The notes under the pieces are model-generated. The model was not told the DNA's origin, did not search any database, and was given only the letters and a program-made list of their open reading frames with translations. 64,000 nt of DNA from Candidatus Aegiribacteria sp. MLS_C. Lineage in GTDB: Bacteria; Fermentibacterota; Fermentibacteria; Fermentibacterales; JCC-6. Shown piece after piece: positions 42,810-51,458 of the stretch. The number at the start of each line of letters is the position of its first letter. The first letter of the stretch is position 1. The DNA lies in contig LQBI01000003.1 of assembly GCA_002030045.1 (NCBI GenBank), positions 1-64,000 on the forward strand, read 5' to 3'. The translations under genes were made by a program, and so were the position numbers.

Positions 42810-45296
42810 TCAGTCGTCTTCGCCGGGCCGGTCCCTGCCGCTGCAGATCATCTCGCCCACGGTATTCAGGAAATCCCTGGTGGAGAAGGGTTTGGAGATG
42901 AAGCGCGAACCCGGTGGCATGCTGCCGCTCCTGGCAAGCGCCTCCTGGATGTAGCCGGACATGAAGAGTACGCTCAGGTCCGGCTTTGTCTCCAGCAACC
43001 TCCTGGCTACCTGTATACCGTCCAGGCTTCCCGGGAGGACCACGTCCGTGACCAGCAGGTCTATATCATCGCGGTCGGCCCTGAAGAGTTCCATTGCGGC
43101 GGAGCTGTCCGATGCTTCCAGAACTCTGTACCCGCTCAGGCTGAGGACGTTGGAGACCACGTCCCGAACCCCCATCTCGTCCTCCACAAGCAGGACCGTC
43201 CCTCTTCCAGTCTCCATGCCGCCGGTCTCGGCGGGACCGGACAGATCGACGGGCTGACCGGCGGCCGGTGGAATATGTATCCTGAACTCGGTCCCCTCTT
43301 CCGGGGTGCTGTCGACCTCTATGAAGCCGCCGCTCTCGGTCACTATTCCCTGCACGGATGCAAGTCCCAGCCCGGTCCCCTTGCCCTTCTCCTTGGTGGT
43401 GAAGAATGGGTCGAAGGCCTTGTCCAGAACTTCAGGCGTCATTCCGAGCCCGGTGTCCCGCACGCTGACCACGACCATTCCCTGCGATCCTCCCGCAGGC
43501 AGCCCGCCCTCGGACTCCTGTGCGACGTGCGGGACCATGGACGTGGATATGCTCAGCGTACCGCCCCTGGGCATCGCGTCCCTGGCGTTGACCGCCAGGT
43601 TCAGCAGGACCTGCTCCATGTGCACCGGGTCGATCTCAATGGGAGGAAGGTTCTCCTGAAGGCTGATCTCCAGCCTGATGTCCTCACCTATCACGTGTTC
43701 CAGCATTCCGGACACGCCTCGAACGAGAGCGTTTGGATCCACCGGGACCGGGTTCGTAACCTGCTGGTGGCTGAACGCCAGGAGCTGCTCCGTCACCGCT
43801 GCGGCCCGGCCGGCGGCTTCCAGCACCTGCTGGAACCTTGACCTGAGGCCCGGAGTCAGTTCCGTGTCCATGAGCGTGATCTCGCAGTTGCTGATTATCA
43901 CAGTCAGGATGTTGTTGAAATCATGGGCTATACCGCCGGTCAGCCTGCCCACCGCCTCCATCTTCTGGGCGTGGAGGTACTGCTCCTCCGATCTCCTGAG
44001 CGCGCTCTCGACAATCTTCCTCGGCGTTATGTCCTGAAGGGAAACGAAGAGCCTGGACTTCCCTCCCCGGTCCTCCGGCGGGCAGGCGAAGTGCGCCGCC
44101 ACGTGCCTGGTCTCGCCCTTCAGTGTCGTCAGTTCCGCCTCCGAGAAGAAACTCGGACACCCGCTGGCAATGCAGTGCAGTGCGTCCAGGAGTATCCTCA
44201 GCGATCCCGCGGGAACGTACTCGCTGAAGTCCCTCAGGTCTTCGATGGAACCCGCCTCCAGCAGCTCAAGACCGGCCCTGTTCACGTCTATGATATCAAT
44301 GCCGTCCAGGAGTCTCTCGGAATTCTCATGGAACCATTCCCGGCCATCCCTGCCCCCGGTCTCCAGCAGATCCCTGATTTCCGACAGGTCCAGTTCCCAG
44401 AGGGAGATCGGGGAATGCTGGAAGAGGTTCCGGTACCTGGCCTCGCTCTTCTTGAGCGCGTCCTGCACCTCCCTGTAGGCCTCCACCTGGTCCTCCAGTC
44501 CCCTCAGGGCCTGGTGCAGTCTCTCGGTCATGGAGTTGTAGGCGTTGGCCAGCTCGCCTATCTCGTCGTTCCTGGATACCTCCAGCTTCTCCTGCAGGCC
44601 CTGGGGCTTCAGGGACCTCACCGAGGATGCCAGGTATTCCACGGGACGGATGACGCTGGAGGCAGTCAGGATAGCTGTCAGGGGACCCAGGATAATGACA
44701 AGGACGACGGCGGCGATCAGGAGGTTCCTCAGGGTCTCCCTTCCGCCGGCCGCCGACTCGATATCCCCTGTCACCTGCAGGGTTATCTCATCGTGAAGCC
44801 TCTCCAGATGGCCGTCCATCCTTCTCTGTATGGATGCGAGGTCCGTATGGTGAATTATCTGGGCCCTGGCCCAGAGGCCATGCCTGGCCGCCGATCCGAT
44901 GGAATCCACCGCAACGACCGCTTCGTCGGCACAGCCGGAAAGCTCCGCCAGCTCATCCTCCATACCGATATCCGCAGCCGAGCGCTGAAAACGATCCATG
45001 GCCTCCGAAAAACCGTCGACGGCTTCCCGTATGTTACTTCCGGCCACGGAACTCTGCCTGGTGAGAAGGATGCCGTCCAGCGTGGTCATCATCTGTTCCC
45101 ATTTCAGGCTTATCTCGGTCAGGAGCCGGATCCTCTCGGACCCGGAGACGATGGCGTCGATGGTTCTCTCGGTGGAACCGATGTGCACAAGGGAAAGCAC
45201 CGAGGCGGAGAGGGCCAGCAGCGAGATGAGGGAATAGCCGATGATGGTCCTTGCCCGAATGGAAAGGCCCGTTCTGGAGACGAGGGGCGATCTCAC
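42810..45296 (-). CDS. hybrid sensor histidine kinase with receiver domain
   Basis: 828 residues from a GTG at 45296, preceded by AAGGAGTGACC. TM helices lie at about 17-38 and 190-212 and enclose a 150-residue helical sensor domain. A HAMP linker (RNDEIGELANAYNSMTERL), a coiled coil and a PAS domain follow. The dimerisation helix carries the phospho-acceptor His (LTGGIAHDFNNILTVI). The ATPase has DTGLGMT and KGKGTGLGLASVQGIV, and the C-terminal receiver has LLVEDE, LLVTDVVLPG (phospho-Asp) and the Lys in FISKPFS. It lies 15 bases after a binding-protein gene, so it probably reads that protein's ligand state. No separate output regulator is adjacent. Confidence 0.92.
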   Translation of the reverse strand: MRSPLVSRTGLSIRARTIIGYSLISLLALSASVLSLVHIGSTERTIDAIVSGSERIRLLTEISLKWEQMMTTLDGILLTRQSSVAGSNIREAVDGFSEAMDRFQRSAADIGMEDELAELSGCADEAVVAVDSIGSAARHGLWARAQIIHHTDLASIQRRMDGHLERLHDEITLQVTGDIESAAGGRETLRNLLIAAVVLVIILGPLTAILTASSVIRPVEYLASSVRSLKPQGLQEKLEVSRNDEIGELANAYNSMTERLHQALRGLEDQVEAYREVQDALKKSEARYRNLFQHSPISLWELDLSEIRDLLETGGRDGREWFHENSERLLDGIDIIDVNRAGLELLEAGSIEDLRDFSEYVPAGSLRILLDALHCIASGCPSFFSEAELTTLKGETRHVAAHFACPPEDRGGKSRLFVSLQDITPRKIVESALRRSEEQYLHAQKMEAVGRLTGGIAHDFNNILTVIISNCEITLMDTELTPGLRSRFQQVLEAAGRAAAVTEQLLAFSHQQVTNPVPVDPNALVRGVSGMLEHVIGEDIRLEISLQENLPPIEIDPVHMEQVLLNLAVNARDAMPRGGTLSISTSMVPHVAQESEGGLPAGGSQGMVVVSVRDTGLGMTPEVLDKAFDPFFTTKEKGKGTGLGLASVQGIVTESGGFIEVDSTPEEGTEFRIHIPPAAGQPVDLSGPAETGGMETGRGTVLLVEDEMGVRDVVSNVLSLSGYRVLEASDSSAAMELFRADRDDIDLLVTDVVLPGSLDGIQVARRLLETKPDLSVLFMSGYIQEALARSGSMPPGSRFISKPFSTRDFLNTVGEMICSGRDRPGEDD

Positions 45297-45311
45297 TGGA
45301 CGGTCACTCCT

Positions 45312-46220
45312 TCATCTCAGTATCAATGCGAGGTCGACGATTATGGAATCCGGGACTTCCCGCCCCGACAGGTAGTCCACGGCGGTCTCGACCCCCAGTC
45401 TGCCCATTTCGGCCGGTCTCTGGGCCACCGTCGCCAGCAGCTCCCCGCTCTCGACTGCTCCTATGGCCTCTTCTATGGCGTCGAAGCCGATGAAGAGGAT
45501 ACCACCGGCCTTGGCCGCACCGGCGGCTTCCATGGCCCCAAGTATCATGTCGTCGTTGTGGGCGAACACTCCGTCCACCTGCACCGTATCCTCGAGGAAA
45601 TCCAGGATTCCCTCCATGGCCAGGTCCCTGTCGAACTCGGCGTGGAAGGAATGGACGATTTCTATCTCGGGATGCATGGACAGCGCCTCCCTGAAACCCT
45701 CTCCCCGCTCCATGGCGGCGGAGGAGCCCTCTGTGCCCATTATCTCCACCACTCTGCCCCGCCTGTTGAGCGCTTCCGCCAGGTAGTCGCCCGCCATCCT
45801 GCCCCCGGCCCTGTTGTCCGAGGCAATATGGCTCACTACCCTGTCCGAGCTTATCCCCCTGTCGATGGTAAAGACGGGAACACCCATCGATGTCACTGAA
45901 TCAAGGGCCGGAATGACCGCATCGCTCACCGGATTGAGGAGTATGGCGTCCATCCCCTCATCAGCAAGGTCCAGTATCTGGCGGGACTGAAGCTGAGGAT
46001 CCTCGCAGGCGTAGACGGGTATTATCTCCGCGTTCAGCCTGCGGGCGGATTCCTCCGCACCCTCCAGCAGCGACAGGAAGAAGGGAGTTTCGGGAGCCAT
46101 GCATATGGCGAGGCCTATCCTGTAAGCATCCCGGCCGTTCCCTGCGGTCTCGGGATGGTCCGTCCCGCCGCAGCACACCAGGAACGCTACGGACATCGTG
46201 ACGGTGAACGCTATGCCCAT
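45312..46220 (-). CDS. periplasmic sugar-type binding lipoprotein (RbsB/LuxP-like)
   Basis: 302 residues from the ATG at 46220, chosen for AGAGGGGGCTTCG upstream; a longer ORF would add a non-signal extension. The signal peptide ends in FLVCCGG, a lipobox. The family-1/4 periplasmic binding fold is clear: YRIGLAICMAPETPFFLSLL, ILDLADEGMDAILLNPVSDA, GVPVFTIDRGI, RVVEIMGTEGSSAAMERGEG, VDGVFAHNDDMILGAMEAA and FIGFDAIEEA. It ends 15 bases before a hybrid histidine kinase and no ABC permease or ATPase is near. It therefore probably presents a sugar-like or AI-2-like ligand to that kinase, as LuxP does to LuxQ. Confidence 0.85.
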   Translation of the reverse strand: MGIAFTVTMSVAFLVCCGGTDHPETAGNGRDAYRIGLAICMAPETPFFLSLLEGAEESARRLNAEIIPVYACEDPQLQSRQILDLADEGMDAILLNPVSDAVIPALDSVTSMGVPVFTIDRGISSDRVVSHIASDNRAGGRMAGDYLAEALNRRGRVVEIMGTEGSSAAMERGEGFREALSMHPEIEIVHSFHAEFDRDLAMEGILDFLEDTVQVDGVFAHNDDMILGAMEAAGAAKAGGILFIGFDAIEEAIGAVESGELLATVAQRPAEMGRLGVETAVDYLSGREVPDSIIVDLALILR

Positions 46221-46410
46221 TCGAAGCCCCCTCTGGATGCGCAAACAGCCGCATGAGCAGTAACACGGCCAGTTCGGATGCCCGGTTCTTAAATACATGT
46301 TCAGCGGCCTCGAAGTCAATCCACTTCCGCGTCACCGGAGTCAATCCTGTTCCGCACCCTGTTCTCAATGCCTATCCGGTCTCCGCCGCCAATTACGGAC
46401 AAGGCCAAGA

Positions 46411-46439
46411 TTGATTAAGGTCCGCCGGGCTCATATGTT
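46411..46439 (+). promoter_or_regulatory. candidate promoter for the PII/PTS/Mrp operon
   Basis: TTGATT at 46411-46416 and TATGTT at 46434-46439 are spaced by 17 bases, about 85 bases before the first gene. Both boxes match the sigma-70 consensus at four of six positions. The remaining gap from 46221 shows nothing else clear. Confidence 0.35.
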
Positions 46440-46523
46440 CCCTGCATCACCCTGCCGGGAGCGTGGCCGGACCTCGGGCAGAGGGGTGCCGTTCATCCCG
46501 GGATCACGTGGAGGGCGGCGGCG

Positions 46524-46868
46524 ATGAAGCTGATGGTGTTCGTTCTCAACAACGAGGAGCTGCTGGAGCAGGTGCTGGAGGCCTACACCGAGGTGGGTAT
46601 GCCCGGAGGCACCATCCTGGACTCGGAGGGGATGGGTCGTTTCCTGACCTACGAGATACCCCTTTTCGCAGGCTTCCAGAAGTTCATGAAGGGCAACAAG
46701 CCCTACAACAAGACGATATTCTCGGTGGTCCGCGACGAGAGCCTCATACCGAAGCTGCACAAGCTGCTGAACGAGATCTGCGGCGACCTGAGCGGCCCGG
46801 GTACAGGCATACTGTTCACCGTGCCGGTGGACTGGGCCGCTGGACTGGTGGAGGAGGAGGAGGAATGA
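46524..46868 (+). CDS. PII-like signalling protein
   Basis: 114 residues. It has the ferredoxin-like PII pattern: a first strand KLMVFVLNNE, a helix LLEQVLEAYTEVGMPGGTIL and a second strand GRFLTYEIP. A shortened loop region follows in place of the usual T-loop Tyr, then KTIFSVVRDESLIPKLHKLL and an acidic tail. PII-like proteins sense nucleotides or small metabolites and control membrane transporters. As the first gene of an operon leading into a Mrp antiporter, it is a likely regulator of that complex (inference). Its stop overlaps the next start by four bases. Confidence 0.75.
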   Translation: MKLMVFVLNNEELLEQVLEAYTEVGMPGGTILDSEGMGRFLTYEIPLFAGFQKFMKGNKPYNKTIFSVVRDESLIPKLHKLLNEICGDLSGPGTGILFTVPVDWAAGLVEEEEE

Positions 46869-47329
46869 CCGCGAAGCTGTGCGAGATGCTGAAACCTGAG
46901 AGCATAGAACTGGACCTTTCCGAGAGGAAGAAACCGGAAATAATCCGGGAACTGGTCCGGCTCGTTTCCCTTTCGGCGGATATAGCCGACCCCGAAGCCC
47001 TCATCGAGGCGCTGATGGAGAGGGAGAGCATCAGCAGCACCGGAATAGGCAACGGAATCGCCATTCCCCACTGCCTTACGCAGCAGGTCGGATCCACCCA
47101 CATAGCGTTCGCCCGCAAGCCCGACGGGGCGAAGTTCGACTCAGTCGACAACCAGCCTGTGGCGCTGTTCTTCCTTCTGGTGGGACCCGAGGACAATCCC
47201 AACATGCATCTGCAGGTTCTCAGCAGGCTGGCCCGGTACCTCCATGACAGCATTTTCTGCGACCTGCTGCTGACCGCCGGGTCGCCGGAGGAAGTGATAC
47301 AGGCCTTCAGGACCAAGGAACTGGTCTGA
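46865..47329 (+). CDS. PTS EIIA (fructose/PtsN-type) domain protein
   Basis: 154 residues from the ATG at 46865 (ATGA overlap with the PII-like gene). The phosphorylation site IGNGIAIPHCL with its histidine, the preceding MERESISSTG and the later FLLVGPEDNPNMHLQVLSRL match EIIA-Fru/Ntr proteins. PtsN proteins are regulatory and in other bacteria control potassium transport. No EI, HPr or sugar permease is nearby, so a regulatory job on the adjoining antiporter is more likely than sugar uptake. Its stop shares a base with the MrpE start (TGATG). Confidence 0.85.
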   Translation: MTAKLCEMLKPESIELDLSERKKPEIIRELVRLVSLSADIADPEALIEALMERESISSTGIGNGIAIPHCLTQQVGSTHIAFARKPDGAKFDSVDNQPVALFFLLVGPEDNPNMHLQVLSRLARYLHDSIFCDLLLTAGSPEEVIQAFRTKELV

Positions 47330-47841
47330 TGAACCTCAGGGCGCGATGGAACCTGGTCCGCTTCTTCATCACCTTCATATCCCTCTTCTCCGGATGGCTG
47401 CTCTTCACATGGTCCCTGGACACGGGGTCCCTGGTGGCGGGGGTCGTCTCCTGCATCGCTGTCTCGCTTGTAACATGGTCCATATTCGTGGACGAGACGG
47501 AGGCGGGAAGGCGGGCCCACCTGCCCAGGCCCCACTACTTCCTGCTCTTCCTGGGAGTGCTGGTGTTCAACATGTACGTGGCCAGCTTCAAGGTTCTCTG
47601 GCAGATAGTCAGGGGGAACATAAACCCGAGCATGGTACACTTCCGCACCCACCTGAGGACTGACATAGCCCGGGTGGTCCTCACCAGCTCGATCACACTG
47701 ACCCCGGGGACCATCACCGTGGACCTGAACGAGGACCATCTGGTGGTGCACTGGCTCGACGCGCAGACCACCCATTCCCGCTATGCCGGAAAGCTCATCA
47801 AGGGCATCTACGAGAAACTGCTGAGGCGCGTATGGCTCTGA
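47329..47841 (+). CDS. mrpE: Mrp-type Na+/H+ antiporter subunit E
   Basis: 170 residues. Three N-terminal membrane segments (FFITFISLFSGWLLFTWSL, GVVSCIAVSLVTWSIFV, YFLLFLGVLVFNMYVASFKV) precede a soluble domain with SSITLTPGTITVDLNEDHLV. That phrase is the MrpE/MbhA signature. MrpE is an assembly subunit of multi-subunit cation/proton antiporters. It is the third gene of the operon and overlaps both neighbours. Confidence 0.9.
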   Translation: MNLRARWNLVRFFITFISLFSGWLLFTWSLDTGSLVAGVVSCIAVSLVTWSIFVDETEAGRRAHLPRPHYFLLFLGVLVFNMYVASFKVLWQIVRGNINPSMVHFRTHLRTDIARVVLTSSITLTPGTITVDLNEDHLVVHWLDAQTTHSRYAGKLIKGIYEKLLRRVWL

Positions 47842-48098
47842 CGCTGGTCTGGACGATAAGATTCCTGGTGGTCTCCATCGTGGTCAGCATGGTGCGGGTG
47901 GTGATCGGACCCACTGTTGCGGACAGGATGATAGGCCTGAACCTGGTGGCGGCACAGACCCTGGCCCTCCTGGTGCTCATATCCGTGTCCATGGACAGGA
48001 CCATCCTCCTGGACGTGGCCCTGGTGTACGACATCTTCGGTTTCGTGGGCCTGCTGGTCATGACCAGGTACTTCTCGGGGAGGAAGGGAGAGCTGTGA
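47832..48098 (+). CDS. mrpF: Mrp-type antiporter subunit F
   Basis: 88 residues with three transmembrane helices. RVVIGPTVADRMIGLNLVAA is the defining MrpF/MbhB motif, followed by ALVYDIFGFVGLLVMTRY. It begins ten bases inside the MrpE gene and overlaps the next by four (GTGA). It is a small structural subunit of the cation antiporter; homologues also occur in membrane hydrogenases. Confidence 0.9.
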   Translation: MALTLVWTIRFLVVSIVVSMVRVVIGPTVADRMIGLNLVAAQTLALLVLISVSMDRTILLDVALVYDIFGFVGLLVMTRYFSGRKGEL

Positions 48099-48424
48099 AC
48101 ATAGGCACGGTCATCTTCTTCGTCCTGGGGGCGGTATTCAACATCATGGGGAACCTGGGCGTCATCATCTTCCCCGACGCGTACACGAGGCTGCAGGCCT
48201 CCTCCACCTGCAGCACCACCTCGGTCCTCTCCTTCCTCATAGGATGCATGTTCCTGGTGGGCCTGGGACCGATGCTGGGAAGGCTTCTTGTCATAACCAT
48301 CTTCTTCTTCGTGACCAGCCCCATATCCGCCCACATCATAGCCCGTTTCGCGTGGCAGAACGGCATGGTCGCCTGGCGTCGCAACTTCAGGATGACCGGG
48401 GGAAGGGGAAGAGCAGATGGTTGA
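48095..48424 (+). CDS. mrpG: Mrp-type antiporter subunit G
   Basis: 109 residues from a GTG. The three-helix pattern holds GAVFNIMGNLGVIIFPDAYT, then RLQASSTCSTTSVLSFLIG and SPISAHIIARFAW. These are the MrpG/MbhC motifs (LG..R.PD.Y.RLHA, SP..AH...RAA). The common His after RLHA is replaced by Gln here. It overlaps both neighbours, so its translation is coupled. Confidence 0.9.
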   Translation: MNIGTVIFFVLGAVFNIMGNLGVIIFPDAYTRLQASSTCSTTSVLSFLIGCMFLVGLGPMLGRLLVITIFFFVTSPISAHIIARFAWQNGMVAWRRNFRMTGGRGRADG

Positions 48425-48650
48425 GGCGCTCCTGGTGCTGATGCTGATCTCCTCCGTATTCGCCCTCCTCATCAGGGACATGCTGGCGGCGGTCCTGCTC
48501 CTCGGCGTCTTCAGCATGCTCAGCTGCCTCGTCTTCTTCCTGCTGAGCGCTCCCGACGTGGCCCTCACCGAGGCGGCGGTGGGCACCGGCGTGGGAACGG
48601 TGATACTCATCTGGATAGTCTACAGGACCGAGAGGAGGGACAGGACGTGA
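48417..48650 (+). CDS. DUF4040/MbhD-type antiporter subunit
   Basis: 77 residues with two to three membrane segments: VLMLISSVFALLIRDMLAAV, and SCLVFFLLSAPDVALTEAAVG. The APDVALTEA.VG motif is the DUF4040 signature, corresponding to part of the C-terminal extension of MrpA or to MbhD of archaeal membrane hydrogenases. The standalone form argues for an Mbh-like split of MrpA. It overlaps the next gene (GTGA). Confidence 0.88.
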   Translation: MVEALLVLMLISSVFALLIRDMLAAVLLLGVFSMLSCLVFFLLSAPDVALTEAAVGTGVGTVILIWIVYRTERRDRT

Positions 48651-48961
48651 AGTCAGGAAGGCTGACGGCTGCGGCGGAGATCCTTGTCCTCCTGCTCACG
48701 GCATTCTTCCTCTACCAGGGCCTTCGGGGGGACCATGGCGAAGAATCCGAGATAAGACGGCACATCATAGAGAACGGCAGCAGTGAGACGGGGGCTCTTA
48801 ACCTGGTGACCTCCATATACCTGGGCTACAGGGCCTTTGATACTCTGGGCGAGACCATGGTTCTGCTGCTGGCGGTCTCGGGAGGACTCTTCCTGCTGAA
48901 GCCCGGGAGCAGCGGGAACGGACATGATGAACGCGGGGAGGACGGGTATGGACAGGACTGA
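48647..48961 (+). CDS. MbhE-like antiporter subunit
   Basis: 104 residues from a GTG. One N-terminal helix (ILVLLLTAFFLYQGL) and one near the end (TMVLLLAVSGGLFLL) enclose a loop with NLVTSIYLGYRAFDTLGET. That phrase is the typical MbhE/MrpA C-terminal motif (VT.I...YRA.DTLGE). The tail is charged and overlaps the start of the next gene. With the DUF4040 gene it replaces the C-terminal part of MrpA. Confidence 0.85.
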   Translation: MKSGRLTAAAEILVLLLTAFFLYQGLRGDHGEESEIRRHIIENGSSETGALNLVTSIYLGYRAFDTLGETMVLLLAVSGGLFLLKPGSSGNGHDERGEDGYGQD

Positions 48962-49397
48962 CACGGGCAGGGCGGGCATGAACAGGAAGACAACCATCCT
49001 GGACCTCATATCCAGGAAGCTGGCCCCCTTCATGCTGCTCTTCGGCCTCTACGTCCTCACCTACGGTCATGCCTCCCCGGGAGGGGGCTTCCAGGGAGGA
49101 GTGGTCATAGCCTCCGGCGTCATACTGCTCTTCGTGGCCCAGGGAGTTGAAGCCGCCGAGAGGCTGTTCCCCTTCGCCACCCTCTCCCGGGTGGAGACGA
49201 TGGCCTTCCTGGCGTTCATAGGCGCCGGTCTCGCAGGAATAGCGGCCGGAATCGGCTTCCTGGGCAATCCAATGGTCCTGGTCGAGGTAAGTGCGGCACC
49301 CAGGGCGGGCATGGTACTTCTGCTCAACCTGGTGATCGGCATCGAGGTGGGCTCCGGTGTCAGCCTCATCTGCCTTAGGCTCTTCAGGGAGGAATGA
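48948..49397 (+). CDS. mrpB: Mrp-type antiporter subunit B
   Basis: 149 residues from the ATG at 48948, chosen because GGGAGGACGGGT precedes it; ATGs at 48924 and 48978 are alternatives. The core is MLLFGLYVLTYGHASPGGGF, then QGGVVIASGVILLFVAQGVE, the MnhB/MbhF signature (HG..SPGGGFQGG). Three further helices follow. This subunit is needed for antiport in characterised complexes. Operon coupling continues into mrpC by four bases. Confidence 0.9.
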   Translation: MDRTDTGRAGMNRKTTILDLISRKLAPFMLLFGLYVLTYGHASPGGGFQGGVVIASGVILLFVAQGVEAAERLFPFATLSRVETMAFLAFIGAGLAGIAAGIGFLGNPMVLVEVSAAPRAGMVLLLNLVIGIEVGSGVSLICLRLFREE

Positions 49398-49735
49398 TGA
49401 CCTGGATACTGATAGGCGCCATCCTCATGGCGGGTCTCTGGGGCGTGGTGAACAGGCCCAACATGATAAAGAAGGTGATGGCCCTCAGTATAGCCAACAG
49501 CGCCGTGATACTGATGTTCGTGTACCACGGCTCCCTCTCCGGCGACACGGCCCCCATCGAGGGCAACGGAGGTACCATGGTGGACCCCCTGCCACAGGCC
49601 CTGATGCTCACCGCGATAGTGGTGGGCGTCTGCGTGATGTCCATGGCCCTGGTGCTGGTCTACCGCCTCCACCGGAAGTACGGCACCCTGGACATGAGGG
49701 AGGTCGAGGGAAAGGCCTGGAAGCTCCGTGACTGA
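49394..49735 (+). CDS. mrpC: Mrp-type antiporter subunit C (NuoK-like)
   Basis: 113 residues, three helices. MALSIANSAVILMFVYHG and DPLPQALMLTAIVVGVCVMS are the MrpC/MbhG motifs; the DPLPQALVLTAIVI phrase is especially diagnostic. A small NuoK-type channel subunit. The next gene starts at a GTG inside it, eight bases before its stop. Confidence 0.92.
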   Translation: MMTWILIGAILMAGLWGVVNRPNMIKKVMALSIANSAVILMFVYHGSLSGDTAPIEGNGGTMVDPLPQALMLTAIVVGVCVMSMALVLVYRLHRKYGTLDMREVEGKAWKLRD

Positions 49736-51377
49736 GACAATGATGGTCTGGGTACTGCTCTCCCCCATGCTGGGAGCCACTGCAGCCCTCTTCGGAAGCC
49801 TGTTCGAAAGGTTCAGGGGAACGGCCTGCGTCATCTCCACCATATCCCTGGCGGTGCCGGCAGTTCTGCTGGCCCTCCTTACGGGACCGGTCATGGAGGG
49901 GGAGGTGCTCCAGCACTCTCTCGGGGGATGGTCCCCGCCCTGGGGAATAAACCTGGTCATGGACGGCCTGGCATGGGTTTCCGCCTCCCTCACCACGCTC
50001 ATAGCGGTCGCCGTCGCCCTGTTTGCCCTGGACTCGGGGAAGTACGGGGCAAGGTTCTTCTTCTTCCTGCTTATGATGGCGGTCGGTATGTACGGCGTCG
50101 CTCTCACCGGCGACCTCTTCACCATGTTCGTCTGTTTCGAGATAATCGCGGTATCGGTGTACGTGCTGGTGGCCTGGGAGGGAACAGGGACGGGGCTGGC
50201 GGCCAGTCTGAAGTACCTGATACTCAGCACCACCGGCATAATGATCTTCCTTTTCGGAGTTTTCCTTATCTACAGGGACCTGGGGGTGCTCTCCATCTCC
50301 GGAGTGTCCGAGGCGCTGCGGGCGGCGGGAGGTGTCCGGAACACACCGGTCATGCATCTGGCACTGGCTTCGCTGTGCGTGGGCATAGGCGTCCGCACGG
50401 CGTTCATACCCTTCCATACCTGGCTGCCCGAGGCCCACGCCTACGCCCCCCACCCCATATCCGCCTTTCTCTCAGGCGCCATGATCAAGATTTCGTTCTT
50501 CGCCATGGTCAGGATCGTCCTGGAGTTCGGAGGCGACTACCTGATGGACCTGCTGATGTGGATAGGGGCCTTCACCGCCCTGGCAGCGGTCCTCAGCGCC
50601 CTGTCCCAGACCGACGTGAAGAGGCTCCTGGCCTACCATTCCATATCCCAGCTGGGCTACATACTGGCTGTTTTCGGAGCCGGCTCCTCCCTCGCCCTGA
50701 CGGCATCCTTCCTTCATGCGCTCAACCACGCCCTCTTCAAGAGCCTGCTCTTCCTCACGGTGGGCGCGGCTGTGAGCTTCACAGGAGAAAGGAACATCTA
50801 CCGCATCCACGGCCTGGGAAGCAGGATGCCGGTGGTGGCCGCTGCCTTCTTCGTGGGGGCGCTCTCCATCTCCGGCATTCCGCCGTTCAACGGCTACGCC
50901 AGCAAGGCATTCATAACCATGGGCATGAAGGGCAGCGGTGCCTACCCCCTGCTCTGGGCCACCAGCTTCCTCACCATGGCAAGCTTCATCAAGCTTGGGC
51001 GGATCTTCCTGCCCTTCTCGCGAAGCGGCGCAGAGTATGACAGGAAGGAAAGACCGCCGGGAATCCTTGAGACCTCGGTGGTGGCCGTTCTCGCACTGAT
51101 GTGCCTGGGGACCGGGGTTTTCGGATCACAGGTGGCGGGTTTCATGCACTCCATGCTCTACGGGACCGAACTGGTCACCGCCCCCCGGCTCTTCACCGCG
51201 GGGAGCCTGCTGAAGACACTGCCGATGATCGCGCTTGGAATACTCGCCTGGAGGATGGTGCTAACCGGACCGGGCAGGTCCCTGTCCGGCCGGGTCAGGG
51301 CACTGGCGCCCCAGCTCAGGACGGTGCTGATATTCTTCTTCGCGGGACTGCTGGCCTTCGCGGCGGTGGCCTACTGA
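49728..51377 (+). CDS. mrpD: Mrp-type antiporter subunit D / NuoL-M-N-like proton channel
   Basis: 549 residues from a GTG at 49728; ATGs at 49740 and 49743 are alternatives. About fourteen helices. Key proton-channel residues are visible: the Glu in TMFVCFEIIAVSVYVLVAW, the Lys/His region in FIPFHTWLPEAHAYAP, and the lysine in SQTDVKRLLAYHSISQLGY, with GIPPFNGYASKAFI near residue 385. This is the ion-translocating subunit shared with complex I and membrane hydrogenases. It ends the operon 52 bases before a strong hairpin. No MrpA N-terminal (NuoL-like) partner is present. Confidence 0.92.
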   Translation: MTETMMVWVLLSPMLGATAALFGSLFERFRGTACVISTISLAVPAVLLALLTGPVMEGEVLQHSLGGWSPPWGINLVMDGLAWVSASLTTLIAVAVALFALDSGKYGARFFFFLLMMAVGMYGVALTGDLFTMFVCFEIIAVSVYVLVAWEGTGTGLAASLKYLILSTTGIMIFLFGVFLIYRDLGVLSISGVSEALRAAGGVRNTPVMHLALASLCVGIGVRTAFIPFHTWLPEAHAYAPHPISAFLSGAMIKISFFAMVRIVLEFGGDYLMDLLMWIGAFTALAAVLSALSQTDVKRLLAYHSISQLGYILAVFGAGSSLALTASFLHALNHALFKSLLFLTVGAAVSFTGERNIYRIHGLGSRMPVVAAAFFVGALSISGIPPFNGYASKAFITMGMKGSGAYPLLWATSFLTMASFIKLGRIFLPFSRSGAEYDRKERPPGILETSVVAVLALMCLGTGVFGSQVAGFMHSMLYGTELVTAPRLFTAGSLLKTLPMIALGILAWRMVLTGPGRSLSGRVRALAPQLRTVLIFFFAGLLAFAAVAY

Positions 51378-51429
51378 CACACGGGGCTCAGCTGTATCTC
51401 AGGAGAATGCTTTTCGGACGGAAGGGATG

Positions 51430-51452
51430 GGGGGCGGCCGGCGGCCGCCCCC
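51430..51452. terminator. bidirectional terminator hairpin after the Mrp operon
   Basis: A 10-bp stem, GGGGGCGGCC at 51430-51439 with its complement at 51443-51452, closes a three-base loop. ACACTTTTCC follows on the plus strand. It lies between the convergent antiporter operon and the DUF378 gene. Confidence 0.8.
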
Positions 51453-51458
51453 GGAAGG

